Notes: a model not told the origin generated them from the letters alone. A stretch of DNA of 64,000 nucleotides from Nocardioides marmorisolisilvae (GCF_003725775.1 NZ_RJSG01000002.1:1658564-1722563); one strand, 5' to 3'; numbered from the stretch's first letter, positions 17,013-26,020 are shown. Translations and numbers: made by a program.

Positions 17013-17923
17013 GTCATGCACATTGTGGCACGCGGGAACGCCATCAAACGATTCTTGCCGATGGGGTTGCCGCACACCTCGCAGATGCCGTACGTGCGGT
17101 CGGCGATCCGGTTCAACGCGTGCTCGGACTGCTCGAGCATGTCCCGCGCGTTGTTGACGATCGTCATCTCCTGGTCACGCTCGAAGGTCGCCGAGCCCAC
17201 GTCCGCGGTGTCGTTGCCCGCGCCCTCGCCGGCGTCGCGCATCAGGTTCTGCAGGTCTCCCTCGACCTGGTCGAGCTCGACCCGGAGCCGCTTCACGTCG
17301 GCCTTGAGCTGGTTGCGGACCTCGTTGAGCTCTTCCTTGGTCCACGGGTCCTCGGCCTCGAGGACGACCAGGGCGGACTTGGCTGCGGCCTTGGTGGCGG
17401 CGGGGGCGGCTTTCACGGGCGCTACCTTCGCAGGTGCTGCCAAAGGGGCCGCCTTGGTGGTCGGAGCAACCTTCTTCGCGGGCGCCTTCACGGCCGGGGC
17501 GGCCTTCTTCGCCGGAGCCTTTGCCGCCGGCGCCGCCTTCTTCGTCGGGGCTGCCTTCTTGACCGGGGCGGCCTTCTTCGTCGGGGCTGCCTTCTTGGCA
17601 GGAGCCTTCTTGGCCGGGGCCGCCTTCTTGGCCGGAGCCTTCTTGGCGGGAGCCGCCTTCTTGACCGGGGCCGCCTTCTTCGCGGGAGCCTTCTTGGCGG
17701 GAGTCACCTTCTTCGCGGGAGCCTTCTTGGCGGGAGCCGCCTTCTTGGCCGGGGCCGCCTTCTTGGCAGGAGCCTTCTTGGCGGGAGCCTTCTTCGCCGG
17801 GGCCGCCTTCTTGGCCGGAGCCGCCTTCTTCGCGGGCGCAGCCTTCTTCGTCGCCGAGCCGACCACCTTGCGCGCGGCAGCGCCTGCGCGGCTGACCAGC
17901 GATTTCTTAGCGGTTGCTGCCAT
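16985..17923 (-). CDS. TraR/DksA-type C4 zinc-finger protein with a histone-like Lys/Ala/Pro tail
   Basis: A 312-aa protein. The first ~180 residues are dominated by repeats of [11 protein letters not shown], resembling histone H1 or the tail of mycobacterial HupB. The C-terminal ~120 residues are a DksA/TraR module: a coiled-coil ([20 protein letters not shown], then a second helix) and a C4 zinc finger [13 protein letters not shown]...CMTC (CxxC-x17-CxxC), ending QREERR. It probably binds RNA polymerase and, through the tail, nucleic acid. I prefer ATG 17923, preceded by GGGGG at about 8 nt, to ATG 17938, which lacks a ribosome site. It is divergent from ileS and precedes lspA. Confidence 0.88.
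   Translation of the reverse strand: MAATAKKSLVSRAGAAARKVVGSATKKAAPAKKAAPAKKAAPAKKAPAKKAPAKKAAPAKKAAPAKKAPAKKVTPAKKAPAKKAAPVKKAAPAKKAPAKKAAPAKKAPAKKAAPTKKAAPVKKAAPTKKAAPAAKAPAKKAAPAVKAPAKKVAPTTKAAPLAAPAKVAPVKAAPAATKAAAKSALVVLEAEDPWTKEELNEVRNQLKADVKRLRVELDQVEGDLQNLMRDAGEGAGNDTADVGSATFERDQEMTIVNNARDMLEQSEHALNRIADRTYGICEVCGNPIGKNRLMAFPRATMCMTCKQREERR
17480..17860 (-). repeat. Degenerate tandem repeats encoding [10 protein letters not shown]
   Basis: The N-terminal half of the DksA-like gene is built from irregular 12-18 bp units (coding GCC AAG AAG GCG/GCT and CCC GCG variants) giving about 25 Lys-Lys pairs. Codon choice varies between units, so this is an old, selected repeat rather than a recent expansion. 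Confidence 0.85.
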
Positions 17924-17951
17924 GGTCTGCGCCCCCATCGGGCTTGAGAAA

Positions 17952-17967
17952 TATGACGTACGTCATA
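17952..17967. promoter_or_regulatory. 16-bp perfect palindrome upstream of the DksA-like gene
   Basis: TATGACGTACGTCATA is a perfect palindrome ending 29 nt before the ATG at 17923. It lies in the 381-nt divergent region shared with the ileS leader and overlaps AT-rich sequence suitable for a -10 element. It is a good candidate operator for a dimeric repressor or activator. The factor is unknown. Confidence 0.6.
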
Positions 17968-18080
17968 ACCAGTGGGCGCGAGGATATGTGCAAGCGCCTG
18001 CCCCTTCAACTCGCCGGACCGGGAAACCGGGGTGAATCCGCATCAGGACGTCTGGCAGACTTGGACCCGCTGTACAGGCA

Positions 18081-18300
18081 GTGATGGGGCAATCACCCCG
18101 GAGTCGCCGGAAGAAACGCGTCGCCCTCGGGCGAAACGGACTAGACCCGGCAGCAGCGCACCAGAGCGGGTCGGGCAGTGCGCCCGGCCAAGGAGGGTGG
18201 TACCGCGGGAGCCGGAAACGGTCCTCGTCCCTTCGGGTTTCGACGAGCTCAACCACCGCACGCGGCTGACCGCGATCGGTGACCCGAAGGATCAAAGGAC
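18081..18300 (+). promoter_or_regulatory. T-box riboswitch of ileS, translational type with short Stem I
   Basis: The T-box core AGGGTGGTACCGCG lies at 18194-18207. Its UGGU (18198-18201) is complementary to the ACCA end of tRNA(Ile). A short hairpin GGGG-CAATCA-CCCC (18086-18099) shows ATC, the Ile specifier codon, in its loop (18092-18094), as in the ultrashort Stem I T-boxes known for actinobacterial ileS. Downstream, GTCCT (18221-18225) can pair with AGGAC of the Shine-Dalgarno (18296-18300) and CCTTCGGGT (18230-18238) with ACCCGAAGG (18282-18290), forming a sequestrator. AGGG (18194-18197) pairing with CCCT (18229-18232) would give the competing anti-sequestrator. Uncharged tRNA(Ile) is thus expected to open the ribosome site. 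No U-tract terminator is seen. Confidence 0.9.
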
Positions 18301-18304
18301 AGAC

Positions 18305-21300
18305 GTGAGCCAGTACCGCCCCGTTCCGCCCCAGGTCGACCTGCCCGCGCTCGAGCGCGACGTGCTGGCGCTGTGGGCCGCGCAGCAGACCTTCGAGAAG
18401 TCCGTCGAGCTCACCCGCGACGGCGAGCCGTGGACCTTCTACGAGGGGCCGCCGACCGCGAACGGCATGCCCGGCACCCACCACGTCGAGGCCCGGGTAT
18501 TCAAGGACCTGTTCCCGCGCTTCCAGACCATGCGCGGCCGGTACGTCGTCCGCAAGGGCGGCTGGGACTGCCACGGCCTCCCGGTGGAGCTCGCCGTCGA
18601 GAAGGAACTCGGCTTCTCCGGCAAGGGCGACATCGAGGCGTTCGGCATCGCCGAGTTCAACGAGCGCTGCCGCACCTCGGTGCTGCGCCACGTCGACGCC
18701 TTCGAGGCGATGACCGAGCGCATGGGGTACTGGGTCGACACCGAGAACCCCTACCGCACGATGGACACCCCGTACGTCGAGTCGGTGTGGTGGGCGCTCC
18801 AGCAGATCCACGCCAAGGGCCTGCTGGTCGAGGACTACCGCGTCGCGCCGTACTGCCCGCGCTGCGGCACCGGGCTCTCCGACCACGAGCTGGCCCAGGG
18901 CTACGAGACCGTCACCGATCCGGCGGTCTACGTCCGATTCCCGCTGACCTCCGGCCCGTACGCCGGTCAGGCCGCGCTGCTGATCTGGACGACGACCCCG
19001 TGGACGCTGGTCTCCAACGCGCTGGTCGCGGCGAACCCGGACCTGGACTACGTCGCGGTCACCGACGGCACCGAGACGGTCGTGATGGCCGAGGTCCTGG
19101 TCGAGAAGGTCCTCGGCGAGGGCTGGACGATCACCGGGGAGCCGGTCAAGGGCAGCGACCTCGTCGGCTGGACCTACCAGCGGCCCTTCGAGCTGGTCGA
19201 GTGGCCGGGCGGCGTCGATGCACGGGCGCACTTCGTCGTGACCGAGGACTACGTGACGGCCGAGGACGGCACCGGCCTGGTGCACCAGTCCCCCGCCTTC
19301 GGCGAGGACGACTTCGCCTCGTGCCGGCGCAACGGCGTCGAGATGGTCAACCCGATCGACACCAGCGGCCACTTCTTCGGCGACATCCCGCTGGTCGGCG
19401 GCCAGTTCTTCCGGCACGCCAACGCCGACCTCACCGCGAACCTGGAGTCGCGCGGCCTGCTGTTCCGGCACGTCCCGTACGAGCACAGCTACCCGCACTG
19501 CTGGCGCTGCCACACCGCGCTGCTCTACTACGCCCAGCCGTCCTGGTACATCCGGACCACCGCGGCCAAGGACGCGCTGCTCGCCGAGAACGAGAAGACG
19601 AACTGGTACCCCGACACCATCAAGTGGGGCCGGTACGGCGACTGGCTGAACAACAACATCGACTGGGCACTCTCCCGCAGCCGCTACTGGGGCACCCCGC
19701 TGCCGATCTGGCGGTGCGCCGAGGGCCACCAGACGTGCGTCGGCTCGCTGGCCGAGCTCTCCGCCCTCACCGGGACCGACCAGTCCGAGCTGGACCCGCA
19801 CCGGCCGTTCGTCGACGCGGTCACGTTCGCGTGCCCTACTGAGGGCTGCGGCGCGACGTCGACGCGTGTCCCGGAGGTCATCGACGCCTGGTTCGACTCC
19901 GGCTCGATGCCGTTCGCGCAGTGGGGCTACCCGCACGCGGAGGGCTCGAAGGAGAAGTTCGAGGCCGCCTACCCGGCCGACTTCATCTGCGAGGCGATCG
20001 ACCAGACCCGCGGCTGGTTCTACACGCTGATGGCCGTCGGCACCCTGGTCTTCGACGAGTCGTCGTACAAGAACGTGCTGTGCCTGGGCCACATCCTGGC
20101 CGAGGACGGCCGCAAGATGAGCAAGCACCTCGGCAACATCCTGGAGCCGATCCCGCTGATGGACGAGCACGGCGCGGACGCGGTGCGCTGGTTCATGGCT
20201 TGCGGCGGTTCCCCGTGGTCGGCGCGACGCGTCGGGCACAACACCATCCAGGAGACCGTCCGGAAGGTGCTGCTGACCTACTGGAACACCGTCGCCTTCC
20301 AGGTGCTCTACGCCGGCACGTCGGACTGGACGCCCGGCGACCCGGCCCCGGCCGTGGCCGAACGGTCGGCCCTGGACCGCTGGGCGCTCTCGGAGGCCCA
20401 CCGCCTGACCGCCGGGGTGACCGAGGCGCTCGAGCGGTTCGACACCCAGCGCGTCGGCACGCTGATCGCGGCGTACGTCGACGACCTGTCCAACTGGTAC
20501 GTGCGCCGTTCGCGCCGACGGTTCTGGCAGGGCGACGCGGCCGCGCTGGCCACCCTGCACGAGTGCCTCCACGTCGTCACGCTGCTGATGGCGCCGATCG
20601 CGCCGTTCATCACCGAACGCGTCTGGCAGGACATGGTGGTGGCTCCCGCTGCTGGTGGTCCGGAAGGGACACCGGACTCCGTTCACCTCGCCTCCTGGCC
20701 GGTGCCCGACCTGAACCTCGTCGACGACGACCTGGCCGAGCAGATGACCACCGCCCGCCGCCTGGTCGAGCTCGGCCGGGCCGCCCGCGCGGACGCGAAG
20801 GTGAAGATCCGGCAGCCGCTGCGGCGCGCGCTGGTCGGCACCGCCGCGCACGAGCGGCTCACCGAGGAGTTGCGGGCCGAGGTCGCCGACGAGCTGAACC
20901 TGGGCGGCCTGGAGCCGTTGAGCGCCGCCGGTGCGGATCTCGTCGACCACTCCGCCAAGGGCAACTTCCGGGCCCTGGGCAAGCGGTTCGCGAAGGAGAC
21001 CCCGCAGGTCGCCGCCGCGATCGCCGAGGCCGACGCGGCGACGCTGGCCGCCTCGCTGGCCGCCACCGGGAAGGCCACCGTGCTGCTCGCCGGCACGGAG
21101 GTCGAGGTGCTCGCCGACGAGGTGATCATCTCCGAGCGCCCCCGCGAGGGCTGGTCGGTGGTGAACGAGCAGGGCGAGACCGTCGCTCTGGATCTCGAGC
21201 TGACCGACGAGCTGCGCCGGGCCGGCGTCGCCCGCGAGATCATCCGGATGATCCAGGAGGCCCGCAAGAACAGCGGGTTCGAGGTCTCCGACCGGATCGC

Positions 21301-21466
21301 GCTGACCTGGTCCGCCGCCGACGCCACCGCCGCGGCGTTCACCGAGCACGCTTCGATGATCGCCGACGAGGTGCTCGCCGCCTCGATGGCCGAGTCCGAC
21401 GACCCGGGATCACTTCAGTTCGGCGACGAGGAGCTCGGCTTCCGCTTCAACGTCTTCCGGGTCTGA
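18305..21466 (+). CDS. ileS: Isoleucyl-tRNA synthetase
   Basis: A 1053-aa class Ia synthetase that charges tRNA(Ile), with a CP1 editing domain that removes Val. The HIGH-type motif is PTANGMPGTHHVEAR near residue 50. The editing domain includes WTTTPWTLVSNALVAANPDL. The KMSKS motif is present as KMSKHLGN near residue 604. Length and C-terminal domain fit the long (eukaryote-like, mupirocin-tolerant type 2) IleS class usual in actinobacteria. The GTG start at 18305 has AAAGGA 5 nt upstream, which is the sequence masked by the T-box leader. Confidence 0.97.
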   Translation: MSQYRPVPPQVDLPALERDVLALWAAQQTFEKSVELTRDGEPWTFYEGPPTANGMPGTHHVEARVFKDLFPRFQTMRGRYVVRKGGWDCHGLPVELAVEKELGFSGKGDIEAFGIAEFNERCRTSVLRHVDAFEAMTERMGYWVDTENPYRTMDTPYVESVWWALQQIHAKGLLVEDYRVAPYCPRCGTGLSDHELAQGYETVTDPAVYVRFPLTSGPYAGQAALLIWTTTPWTLVSNALVAANPDLDYVAVTDGTETVVMAEVLVEKVLGEGWTITGEPVKGSDLVGWTYQRPFELVEWPGGVDARAHFVVTEDYVTAEDGTGLVHQSPAFGEDDFASCRRNGVEMVNPIDTSGHFFGDIPLVGGQFFRHANADLTANLESRGLLFRHVPYEHSYPHCWRCHTALLYYAQPSWYIRTTAAKDALLAENEKTNWYPDTIKWGRYGDWLNNNIDWALSRSRYWGTPLPIWRCAEGHQTCVGSLAELSALTGTDQSELDPHRPFVDAVTFACPTEGCGATSTRVPEVIDAWFDSGSMPFAQWGYPHAEGSKEKFEAAYPADFICEAIDQTRGWFYTLMAVGTLVFDESSYKNVLCLGHILAEDGRKMSKHLGNILEPIPLMDEHGADAVRWFMACGGSPWSARRVGHNTIQETVRKVLLTYWNTVAFQVLYAGTSDWTPGDPAPAVAERSALDRWALSEAHRLTAGVTEALERFDTQRVGTLIAAYVDDLSNWYVRRSRRRFWQGDAAALATLHECLHVVTLLMAPIAPFITERVWQDMVVAPAAGGPEGTPDSVHLASWPVPDLNLVDDDLAEQMTTARRLVELGRAARADAKVKIRQPLRRALVGTAAHERLTEELRAEVADELNLGGLEPLSAAGADLVDHSAKGNFRALGKRFAKETPQVAAAIAEADAATLAASLAATGKATVLLAGTEVEVLADEVIISERPREGWSVVNEQGETVALDLELTDELRRAGVAREIIRMIQEARKNSGFEVSDRIALTWSAADATAAAFTEHASMIADEVLAASMAESDDPGSLQFGDEELGFRFNVFRV

Positions 21467-21473
21467 AAGCCAG

Positions 21474-21501
21474 CACCACGCCTGAGGTGTCAGGCGTGGT
21501 G
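21474..21501 (+). terminator. Hairpin after ileS
   Basis: CACCACGCCTGA (21474-21485) and TCAGGCGTGGTG (21490-21501) form a perfect 12-bp stem with the 4-nt loop GGTG, starting 7 nt after the ileS stop. There is no U-tract, as is usual for actinobacterial terminators. The right arm is also the left end of a dispersed repeat. It could also serve the convergent divIVA transcript. Confidence 0.75.
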
Positions 21502-21602
21502 CATGGCAAGGCGGAGGAGCGCTGGCGGCCCACCGCTACGCGGTGCCGTCGAGCTCCCGATAACAGGAGGCGGGCGCAGCCAGGTGCCGCGTCTGGCGCC
21601 TC
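21489..21602 (+). repeat. Dispersed intergenic repeat, copy A
   Basis: The sequence GTCAGGCGTG...TGGCAAGGCGGAGGAG...GTCGA...CGCAGCCAGGTG...GGCGCC fills the gap between ileS and divIVA. The same ordered blocks recur in reverse orientation at 47172-47280 (copy B). The two copies share runs of 15-16 and 12 identical bases, separated by diverged spacers, and their outer ends are imperfect inverted repeats of each other. It looks like a small non-coding mobile or palindromic element. Confidence 0.7.
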
Positions 21603-22353
21603 AGGGCTTCGCGTCCTCGGCGTCCTCGCCCAGGATCGAGCGCAGGCGCTTCGGCGAGTGCTCGCCGCCGCCGAGCGGCGCGGCCGGAGAGGTGGCACCG
21701 TCGAGAGCCTCGAGCTGCTGGGTGAAGTAGCTCTTCAGGCGGCTGCGGTACTCGCGCTCGAAGGAACGCAGTCCCTCGATCTCGCTGTTGAGGTTGTCCT
21801 TCTCCTTCTCGAGGTTGCCGAAGATCTCCTTGCGGCGGGCCTCGGTCTCGGAGTCGAGCATGGCGGCACGGGTCCGGGCGTCGGACTCGAGGCGGTCGGT
21901 CTTGGCCTTGGTCTCGACCTCGAGGCGCTCGGCCTTGGTGCGGGCGGCGCCGATGATCTTGTCGGCCTCGTCCTTCGCACCGTCGACGAGCTCGTCGGCG
22001 TTGCGGGTGGCGATCTCGAGCAGGCGGGCGGCGGCGCTCGAGGCGTCCGCGACGGTGCTCACCTTGAACTCCTGGACCGGCGCGGGTGCGGCAGCCGGGG
22101 TGGGCGCGGGGGTCGGCGGCGCGACCGGCTCCGGCTCCTTGAAGATCGGCGGCGGGGTGATCGCCGCGGTCTCGCCGCCACCACTCTGGGCGGCACTCAG
22201 CTTCGTCCGGAGGTCGTCGTTCTCCTTGTTGAGGCGCTCCAGCTCTGCCTCGACCTCGTCGAGGAACTGGTCGACCTCACCCATGTCGTAGCCCTCGCGG
22301 AGCCGGACCGGAGTAAAGCGCTTGTTGCTCACGTCCTCAGGCGTCAGCGGCAT
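21601..22353 (-). CDS. divIVA: DivIVA/Wag31 polar growth and septum-site protein
   Basis: A 250-aa cytoplasmic scaffold that recognises negatively curved membrane and directs polar wall growth. The N-terminal membrane-binding motif PLTPEDVSNKRFTPVRLREG is followed by GYDMGEVDQFLDEVEAELER, the DivIVA signature. A Pro/Ala-rich linker (about 65-100) and a long coiled coil with repeated RLE and SEIEGLRSFEREYR follow. ATG 22353 gives the standard MPLTPEDV start; ATG 22365 adds four residues and has no better ribosome site. It is last in the dcw series on this strand, 112 nt after yggT, so it probably has its own promoter. Confidence 0.95.
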   Translation of the reverse strand: MPLTPEDVSNKRFTPVRLREGYDMGEVDQFLDEVEAELERLNKENDDLRTKLSAAQSGGGETAAITPPPIFKEPEPVAPPTPAPTPAAAPAPVQEFKVSTVADASSAAARLLEIATRNADELVDGAKDEADKIIGAARTKAERLEVETKAKTDRLESDARTRAAMLDSETEARRKEIFGNLEKEKDNLNSEIEGLRSFEREYRSRLKSYFTQQLEALDGATSPAAPLGGGEHSPKRLRSILGEDAEDAKP

Positions 22354-22465
22354 GACCTCACCCATTCTTCGTTAGTCGGACAAAACTGGTGTGAAACATC
22401 GTGCGGAACTGAACAATAGCCGCTTGCGGGTCGCGTGGCATTCACGCCCCTGTCGGCCCCAGGTT

Positions 22466-22762
22466 TCAGGCGGAGGCCCAGATCGCCTGGTTGACCGCCA
22501 GCAGCAGGTAGCAGACCAGGAGCACGGCGAGGAAGCTCAGGTCGAGGGACACCCCACCGATCCGGATCGGCTTGAAGATCCTCCGGAAAGCGAGGATCGG
22601 CGGGTCGGTGACCGAGTACACCGCCTCGAGCAGCACCAGTACGACGCCGGTGGGCTGCCAGGACCGGGCAAAGACCTGGATCCAGTCGACGACGAGGCGG
22701 ACGATCAGGAAACCGATGAAGATCTTCAGGGCCAGGTCGATGCTGTAGCCGATCGGGTTCAC
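22466..22762 (-). CDS. YggT family small membrane protein
   Basis: A 98-aa protein with two hydrophobic helices (about 8-30 and 72-92) flanking the conserved loop VTDPPILAFRRIFKPIRIGGVSLDLS, which identifies the YggT family (YlmG in Gram-positives). The family has been linked to nucleoid distribution and division and sits beside sepF in actinobacteria and cyanobacteria. The GTG at 22762 (VNPIGYSIDLALKIF) is 7 nt behind the sepF stop. Frame further upstream is a shadow of sepF. Confidence 0.9.
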   Translation of the reverse strand: MNPIGYSIDLALKIFIGFLIVRLVVDWIQVFARSWQPTGVVLVLLEAVYSVTDPPILAFRRIFKPIRIGGVSLDLSFLAVLLVCYLLLAVNQAIWASA

Positions 22763-22769
22763 GCAGGGC

Positions 22770-23252
22770 TCAGCTCTGGTTGAAGAAGCCGTCCTCGGCG
22801 ACGAGCTCCTTCGCCTCCGCCGCAACCTCGACGTTCGGCGGGGACAGCAGGAAGACCTTGTTGGTGACCCGCTCGATCGAGCCGCGGACGGAGAAGACCA
22901 GCCCGGCTGCGAAGTCGACGAGACGCTTGGCGTCGCCGTCGGCCATCTCGGAGAGGTTCATGATCACCGGGATGCCGTCGCGGAAGTTCTCGCCGATGAC
23001 CCGGGCCTCGTTGTAGGTCCGCGGGTGCAGGGTGGTGATCCGCGAGAGCGGCGTGGCGGCGCGCACCGGCGCTGCCGAGGTCGGCGCAGGCGTCGCGGCG
23101 CGACGGCGCTCGGAGATGCTGGAGACCGCGGCCCGGACCGGCTCGTGCCGACGGGTCGGCTCGTCGTAGGCGTTGTCGAGCTCGGCGTACTCGCCGTCGG
23201 CGTCCTCGAGCAGTCCGAGGTAGACGCCCATCTTCCGCATCGCGCCGCTCAT
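22770..23252 (-). CDS. sepF: Cell division protein SepF
   Basis: A 160-aa FtsZ-binding protein that tethers FtsZ to the membrane in organisms lacking FtsA. The N-terminal amphipathic helix [16 protein letters not shown] is the membrane anchor. Residues about 65-150 are the DUF552 domain that forms rings and binds the FtsZ tail: [55 protein letters not shown] 23252 has AGAGGAA just upstream. It is located 43 nt after yggS. Confidence 0.95.
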   Translation of the reverse strand: MSGAMRKMGVYLGLLEDADGEYAELDNAYDEPTRRHEPVRAAVSSISERRRAATPAPTSAAPVRAATPLSRITTLHPRTYNEARVIGENFRDGIPVIMNLSEMADGDAKRLVDFAAGLVFSVRGSIERVTNKVFLLSPPNVEVAAEAKELVAEDGFFNQS

Positions 23253-23295
23253 CGTTCCTCTTCCTCTACGCCGGTACTGACGGTTGTTTCGGACA

Positions 23296-24030
23296 TTACT
23301 GGATGGAAGGCCTCGTCCCGAGGACCGACGAGCCAATGCGCAGGCGTGTCGCGCCGCACCTGATCGCGTCCTCGAGGTCCCCGCTCATCCCTGCAGAGAT
23401 CATTCGCGCCTCCGGGTGGTCGGCACGAAGCGTCGCGGCGACCTGCGCGAGGCGCTCGAACGCCGGCAGCGGCGGCTCCCCGAGCGGCGCCACCGCCATC
23501 ACCCCGACGAGCCGCAGGTGCTCCGCGGCCGCGATCGCCCCGGCCAGCTCGGGCACCTGCGCCGGGTCGGCCCCGCTGCGTCCGCCGGCGCCCGGTGGGT
23601 CCAGGCTCACCTGCACCAGGCAGTCGACGACGGCACCGCGCTCCCCCGCGCCACGGCTCAACCCGGGGACCAGCTTCAGCCGGTCGACCGACTCGACGAC
23701 GTCGGCGTACCCGGCGACGGCGGCCGCCTTGTTGCTCTGCAAGCCGCCGATGAAGTGCCACCGCAACCCGAGGTCGGCGCACTCGGCAGCCTTCCCCTGC
23801 GCCTCCTGGTGCTTGTTCTCCCCCACGTCGGTGACGCCGAGGTCGGCCAGCAGCCGGACGTCGGAGGCCGGGAAGTACTTGGTCACGACGACCAGCCCGA
23901 CCTCGGCCACGTCGCGGCCGGCGGCGTCGCACGCCGCCCGGATCCTGTCGTGCACCGCGTCCAGGTTGGAGGCCAGCTCCTCACGGCGGCTCATCGCTGC
24001 GCCCATCCCCGGGCTCATCCCTGGGCTCAT
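23296..24030 (-). CDS. PLP homeostasis protein YggS/PROSC
   Basis: A 244-aa PLP-binding alanine-racemase-fold protein without known catalysis, controlling pyridoxal phosphate and amino acid balance. The PLP lysine is in [18 protein letters not shown], and [34 protein letters not shown] are family hallmarks. The ATG at 24030 overlaps the pgeF stop (ATGA). Behind it lie three 12-bp repeats, each containing ATG (24030, 24018, 24006), then ATG 23994 before SRREELASN, so several starts are possible. The normal family N-terminus corresponds to 23994. Confidence 0.92.
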   Translation of the reverse strand: MSPGMSPGMGAAMSRREELASNLDAVHDRIRAACDAAGRDVAEVGLVVVTKYFPASDVRLLADLGVTDVGENKHQEAQGKAAECADLGLRWHFIGGLQSNKAAAVAGYADVVESVDRLKLVPGLSRGAGERGAVVDCLVQVSLDPPGAGGRSGADPAQVPELAGAIAAAEHLRLVGVMAVAPLGEPPLPAFERLAQVAATLRADHPEARMISAGMSGDLEDAIRCGATRLRIGSSVLGTRPSIQ

Positions 24031-24040
24031 CCCCGGGCTC
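24000..24040 (-). repeat. 12-bp tandem repeat at the yggS start (MSPG units)
   Basis: Three copies of ATGAGCCCGGGG or close variants at the pgeF/yggS junction encode [12 protein letters not shown]. Each copy supplies a start codon preceded by a G-run that can act as a weak ribosome site. The core GAGCCCGGG is shared with the repeat at the rluD start. Confidence 0.85.
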
Positions 24041-24752
24041 GCAAGCGGATCAGCCCGGCCAGGCGCCCAGCGCCGTCGCCGTCGCGGCGGTAGGAGTAGA
24101 GGTCTGCAGACTCGCGGGTGCACCGGGACAGGTCCTGCACCGCGACACCGGCTGCCTCCAGCTGGGCGCGCACTCCCGCCCCGATGTCCAGGGACGGGGT
24201 CCCCCAGCTCGTGGTCGCGACAGCGGCCGGCACCAAGGCTCCGACCTCGGCCTGCATCGTCGCGGGCACCTCGTAGCAGGCGCCGCACACGTGCGGCCCG
24301 ATCCACGCGGTGATGCGTGCGGCGCCGAGCTCCCGCATCCGGGCCACGGTCGCCGGCACGACGCCGGCGACCAGCCCCGGCCGCCCGGAGTGGGCCGCAC
24401 CGACGATGCCGGCCTCCGCGTCGGCGAGCAGCACCGGGACGCAGTCCGCGGCGCGGACCATCAGCGTGACGCCGGGCTCGACCGCGACCAGTCCGTCCGC
24501 GTCGGGTGGCTCGGAGAAGCCGGCGCCGCCGGCGAGCACGACGGTGGCGCCGTGCACCTGGTGCAGGTCGACGACCGCGTCGTCCGGGGCGAAATCGGCC
24601 AGCACCCGGCGGTGGTTCTCGGCGAGCGCCTCGGGAGCGTCTCCACTCTCCAGGGCCAGGTTCAGCTCGTCGTACGGAACGGCGCTGACCCCGCCGAACC
24701 TGTCCGTGAAGGCCAGGTCGACGGGGCCGAGCGTCGCACGATGGAAGTACAC
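24027..24752 (-). CDS. pgeF: Peptidoglycan editing factor PgeF (YfiH/laccase-domain)
   Basis: A 241-aa multicopper-oxidase-like fold of the YfiH family. The E. coli member hydrolyses wrongly made UDP-MurNAc-L-Ser. Zinc-site motifs are present: LHQVHGATVV, RAADCVPVLL and GAAHSGRPGL (His, Cys, His), with GPHVCGACYEVP downstream. The AHSGRPG form differs from the common HAGWRG but is usual in actinobacteria as I recall. GTG 24752 is 17 nt after the ftsZ stop, and the stop overlaps the yggS start. Confidence 0.9.
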   Translation of the reverse strand: MYFHRATLGPVDLAFTDRFGGVSAVPYDELNLALESGDAPEALAENHRRVLADFAPDDAVVDLHQVHGATVVLAGGAGFSEPPDADGLVAVEPGVTLMVRAADCVPVLLADAEAGIVGAAHSGRPGLVAGVVPATVARMRELGAARITAWIGPHVCGACYEVPATMQAEVGALVPAAVATTSWGTPSLDIGAGVRAQLEAAGVAVQDLSRCTRESADLYSYRRDGDGAGRLAGLIRLRARG

Positions 24753-24769
24753 AGCAGCAGTGTTGCGCC

Positions 24770-25933
24770 CTACTTCAAGAAGTCGGGGACGTCGAGGTCG
24801 TCGTCGAAGTCCGCGTTCCCGCGCGGGGTCGAGGCGGTGACGCCCACCGGGACCTTCGGAGCCGGAGCGTCAGCGGTACGCCGCTCCTCGGCGAGCGCCT
24901 TCGCGGCCGCGAGCGTCTCCTCCTGGCTCTGCGTCTTCTGCGCGGTGACGGGGCGCTTCAACGGCGCCTCCTCGCGACGCTTCGGACGACCGCCCTCGAA
25001 CCCGGCCGCGATCACCGTCACCCGCACCTCGTCACCGAGGGCGTCGTCGATGGTCGCACCGAAGATGATGTTCGCCTCCGGGTGCACGGCGTCGGCCACC
25101 ATCGCGGCGGCCTCGTTGATCTCGAAGAGGCCGAGGTCCGAACCACCGGCGATCGAGAGCAGCACGCCCTGGGCACCGTCGATGGACTCCTCGAGCAGCG
25201 GCGAGGACACCGCGAGCTCGGCCGCCTCGACGGCGCGGTTCTCGCCGCGGGCCGAGCCGATGCCCATCAGGGCGGAGCCCGCGTTGGACATCACCGACTT
25301 CACGTCGGCGAAGTCGAGGTTGATCAGGCCCGGGGTGGTGATCAGGTCGGTGATGCCCGAGACGCCCTGGAGCAGCACCTGGTCGGCCTGCTTGAACGCG
25401 TCCAGCATCGAGACGTTGCGGTCCGCGATGGAGAGCAGCTTGTCGTTCGGGATCACGATCAGGGTGTCGACCTCCTCGCGGAGGTTGGCGATGCCCTCTT
25501 CGGCGGAGTTCGACCGGCGACGACCCTCGAAGGCGAACGGGCGGGTGACCACACCGATCGTCAGCGCGCCGAGCGAGCGGGCGATCTTCGCGACGACCGG
25601 GGCGCCACCGGTGCCGGTGCCACCACCCTCGCCCGCGGTCACGAACACCATGTCGGCGCCCTTGATGACCTCTTCGATCTCCTCGGCGTGGTCCTCGGCG
25701 GCGCGCGCACCCACGTCGGGGTTCGCGCCGGCACCGAGCCCGCGGGTGAGCTCGCGGCCGATGTCGAGCTTGACGTCGGCGTCGCTCATCAGGAGTGCCT
25801 GTGCATCGGTGTTGATCGCGATGAACTCAACGCCACGCAGACCGACCTCGATCATCCGGTTCACTGCGTTGACGCCACCGCCACCGATACCCACGACCTT
25901 GATCACGGCCAGGTAGTTCTGTGGTGCTGCCAC
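24770..25933 (-). CDS. ftsZ: Tubulin-like division GTPase FtsZ
   Basis: A 387-aa GTPase that polymerises into the Z-ring. The GTP-binding loop is [15 protein letters not shown] near residue 102, the N-terminal [16 protein letters not shown] and the T7 loop region [12 protein letters not shown] carrying the catalytic Asp are intact. A variable linker (about 315-375) and the conserved C-terminal peptide [10 protein letters not shown], the docking site for SepF and FtsW, complete it. The GTG start at 25933 has GAGAGG 7 nt upstream. The 289-nt leader region carries a strong palindrome and a TTGACA box, suggesting a separate ftsZ promoter. Confidence 0.97.
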   Translation of the reverse strand: MAAPQNYLAVIKVVGIGGGGVNAVNRMIEVGLRGVEFIAINTDAQALLMSDADVKLDIGRELTRGLGAGANPDVGARAAEDHAEEIEEVIKGADMVFVTAGEGGGTGTGGAPVVAKIARSLGALTIGVVTRPFAFEGRRRSNSAEEGIANLREEVDTLIVIPNDKLLSIADRNVSMLDAFKQADQVLLQGVSGITDLITTPGLINLDFADVKSVMSNAGSALMGIGSARGENRAVEAAELAVSSPLLEESIDGAQGVLLSIAGGSDLGLFEINEAAAMVADAVHPEANIIFGATIDDALGDEVRVTVIAAGFEGGRPKRREEAPLKRPVTAQKTQSQEETLAAAKALAEERRTADAPAPKVPVGVTASTPRGNADFDDDLDVPDFLK

Positions 25934-26020
25934 GGCGATGCCTCTCGTCTGCTGTGTCGCCCCGCCGTCTGCAGGGCGGCTCCGGTATGTCTTGGGGAAG
26001 CACTCCCTCTGGCTTTCCGG

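Noticed and set aside
17480..17860. CRISPR-like or VNTR array in the AAPAKK region
   Set aside because: Units are short, irregular and in frame with a protein; there are no spacers of constant length.
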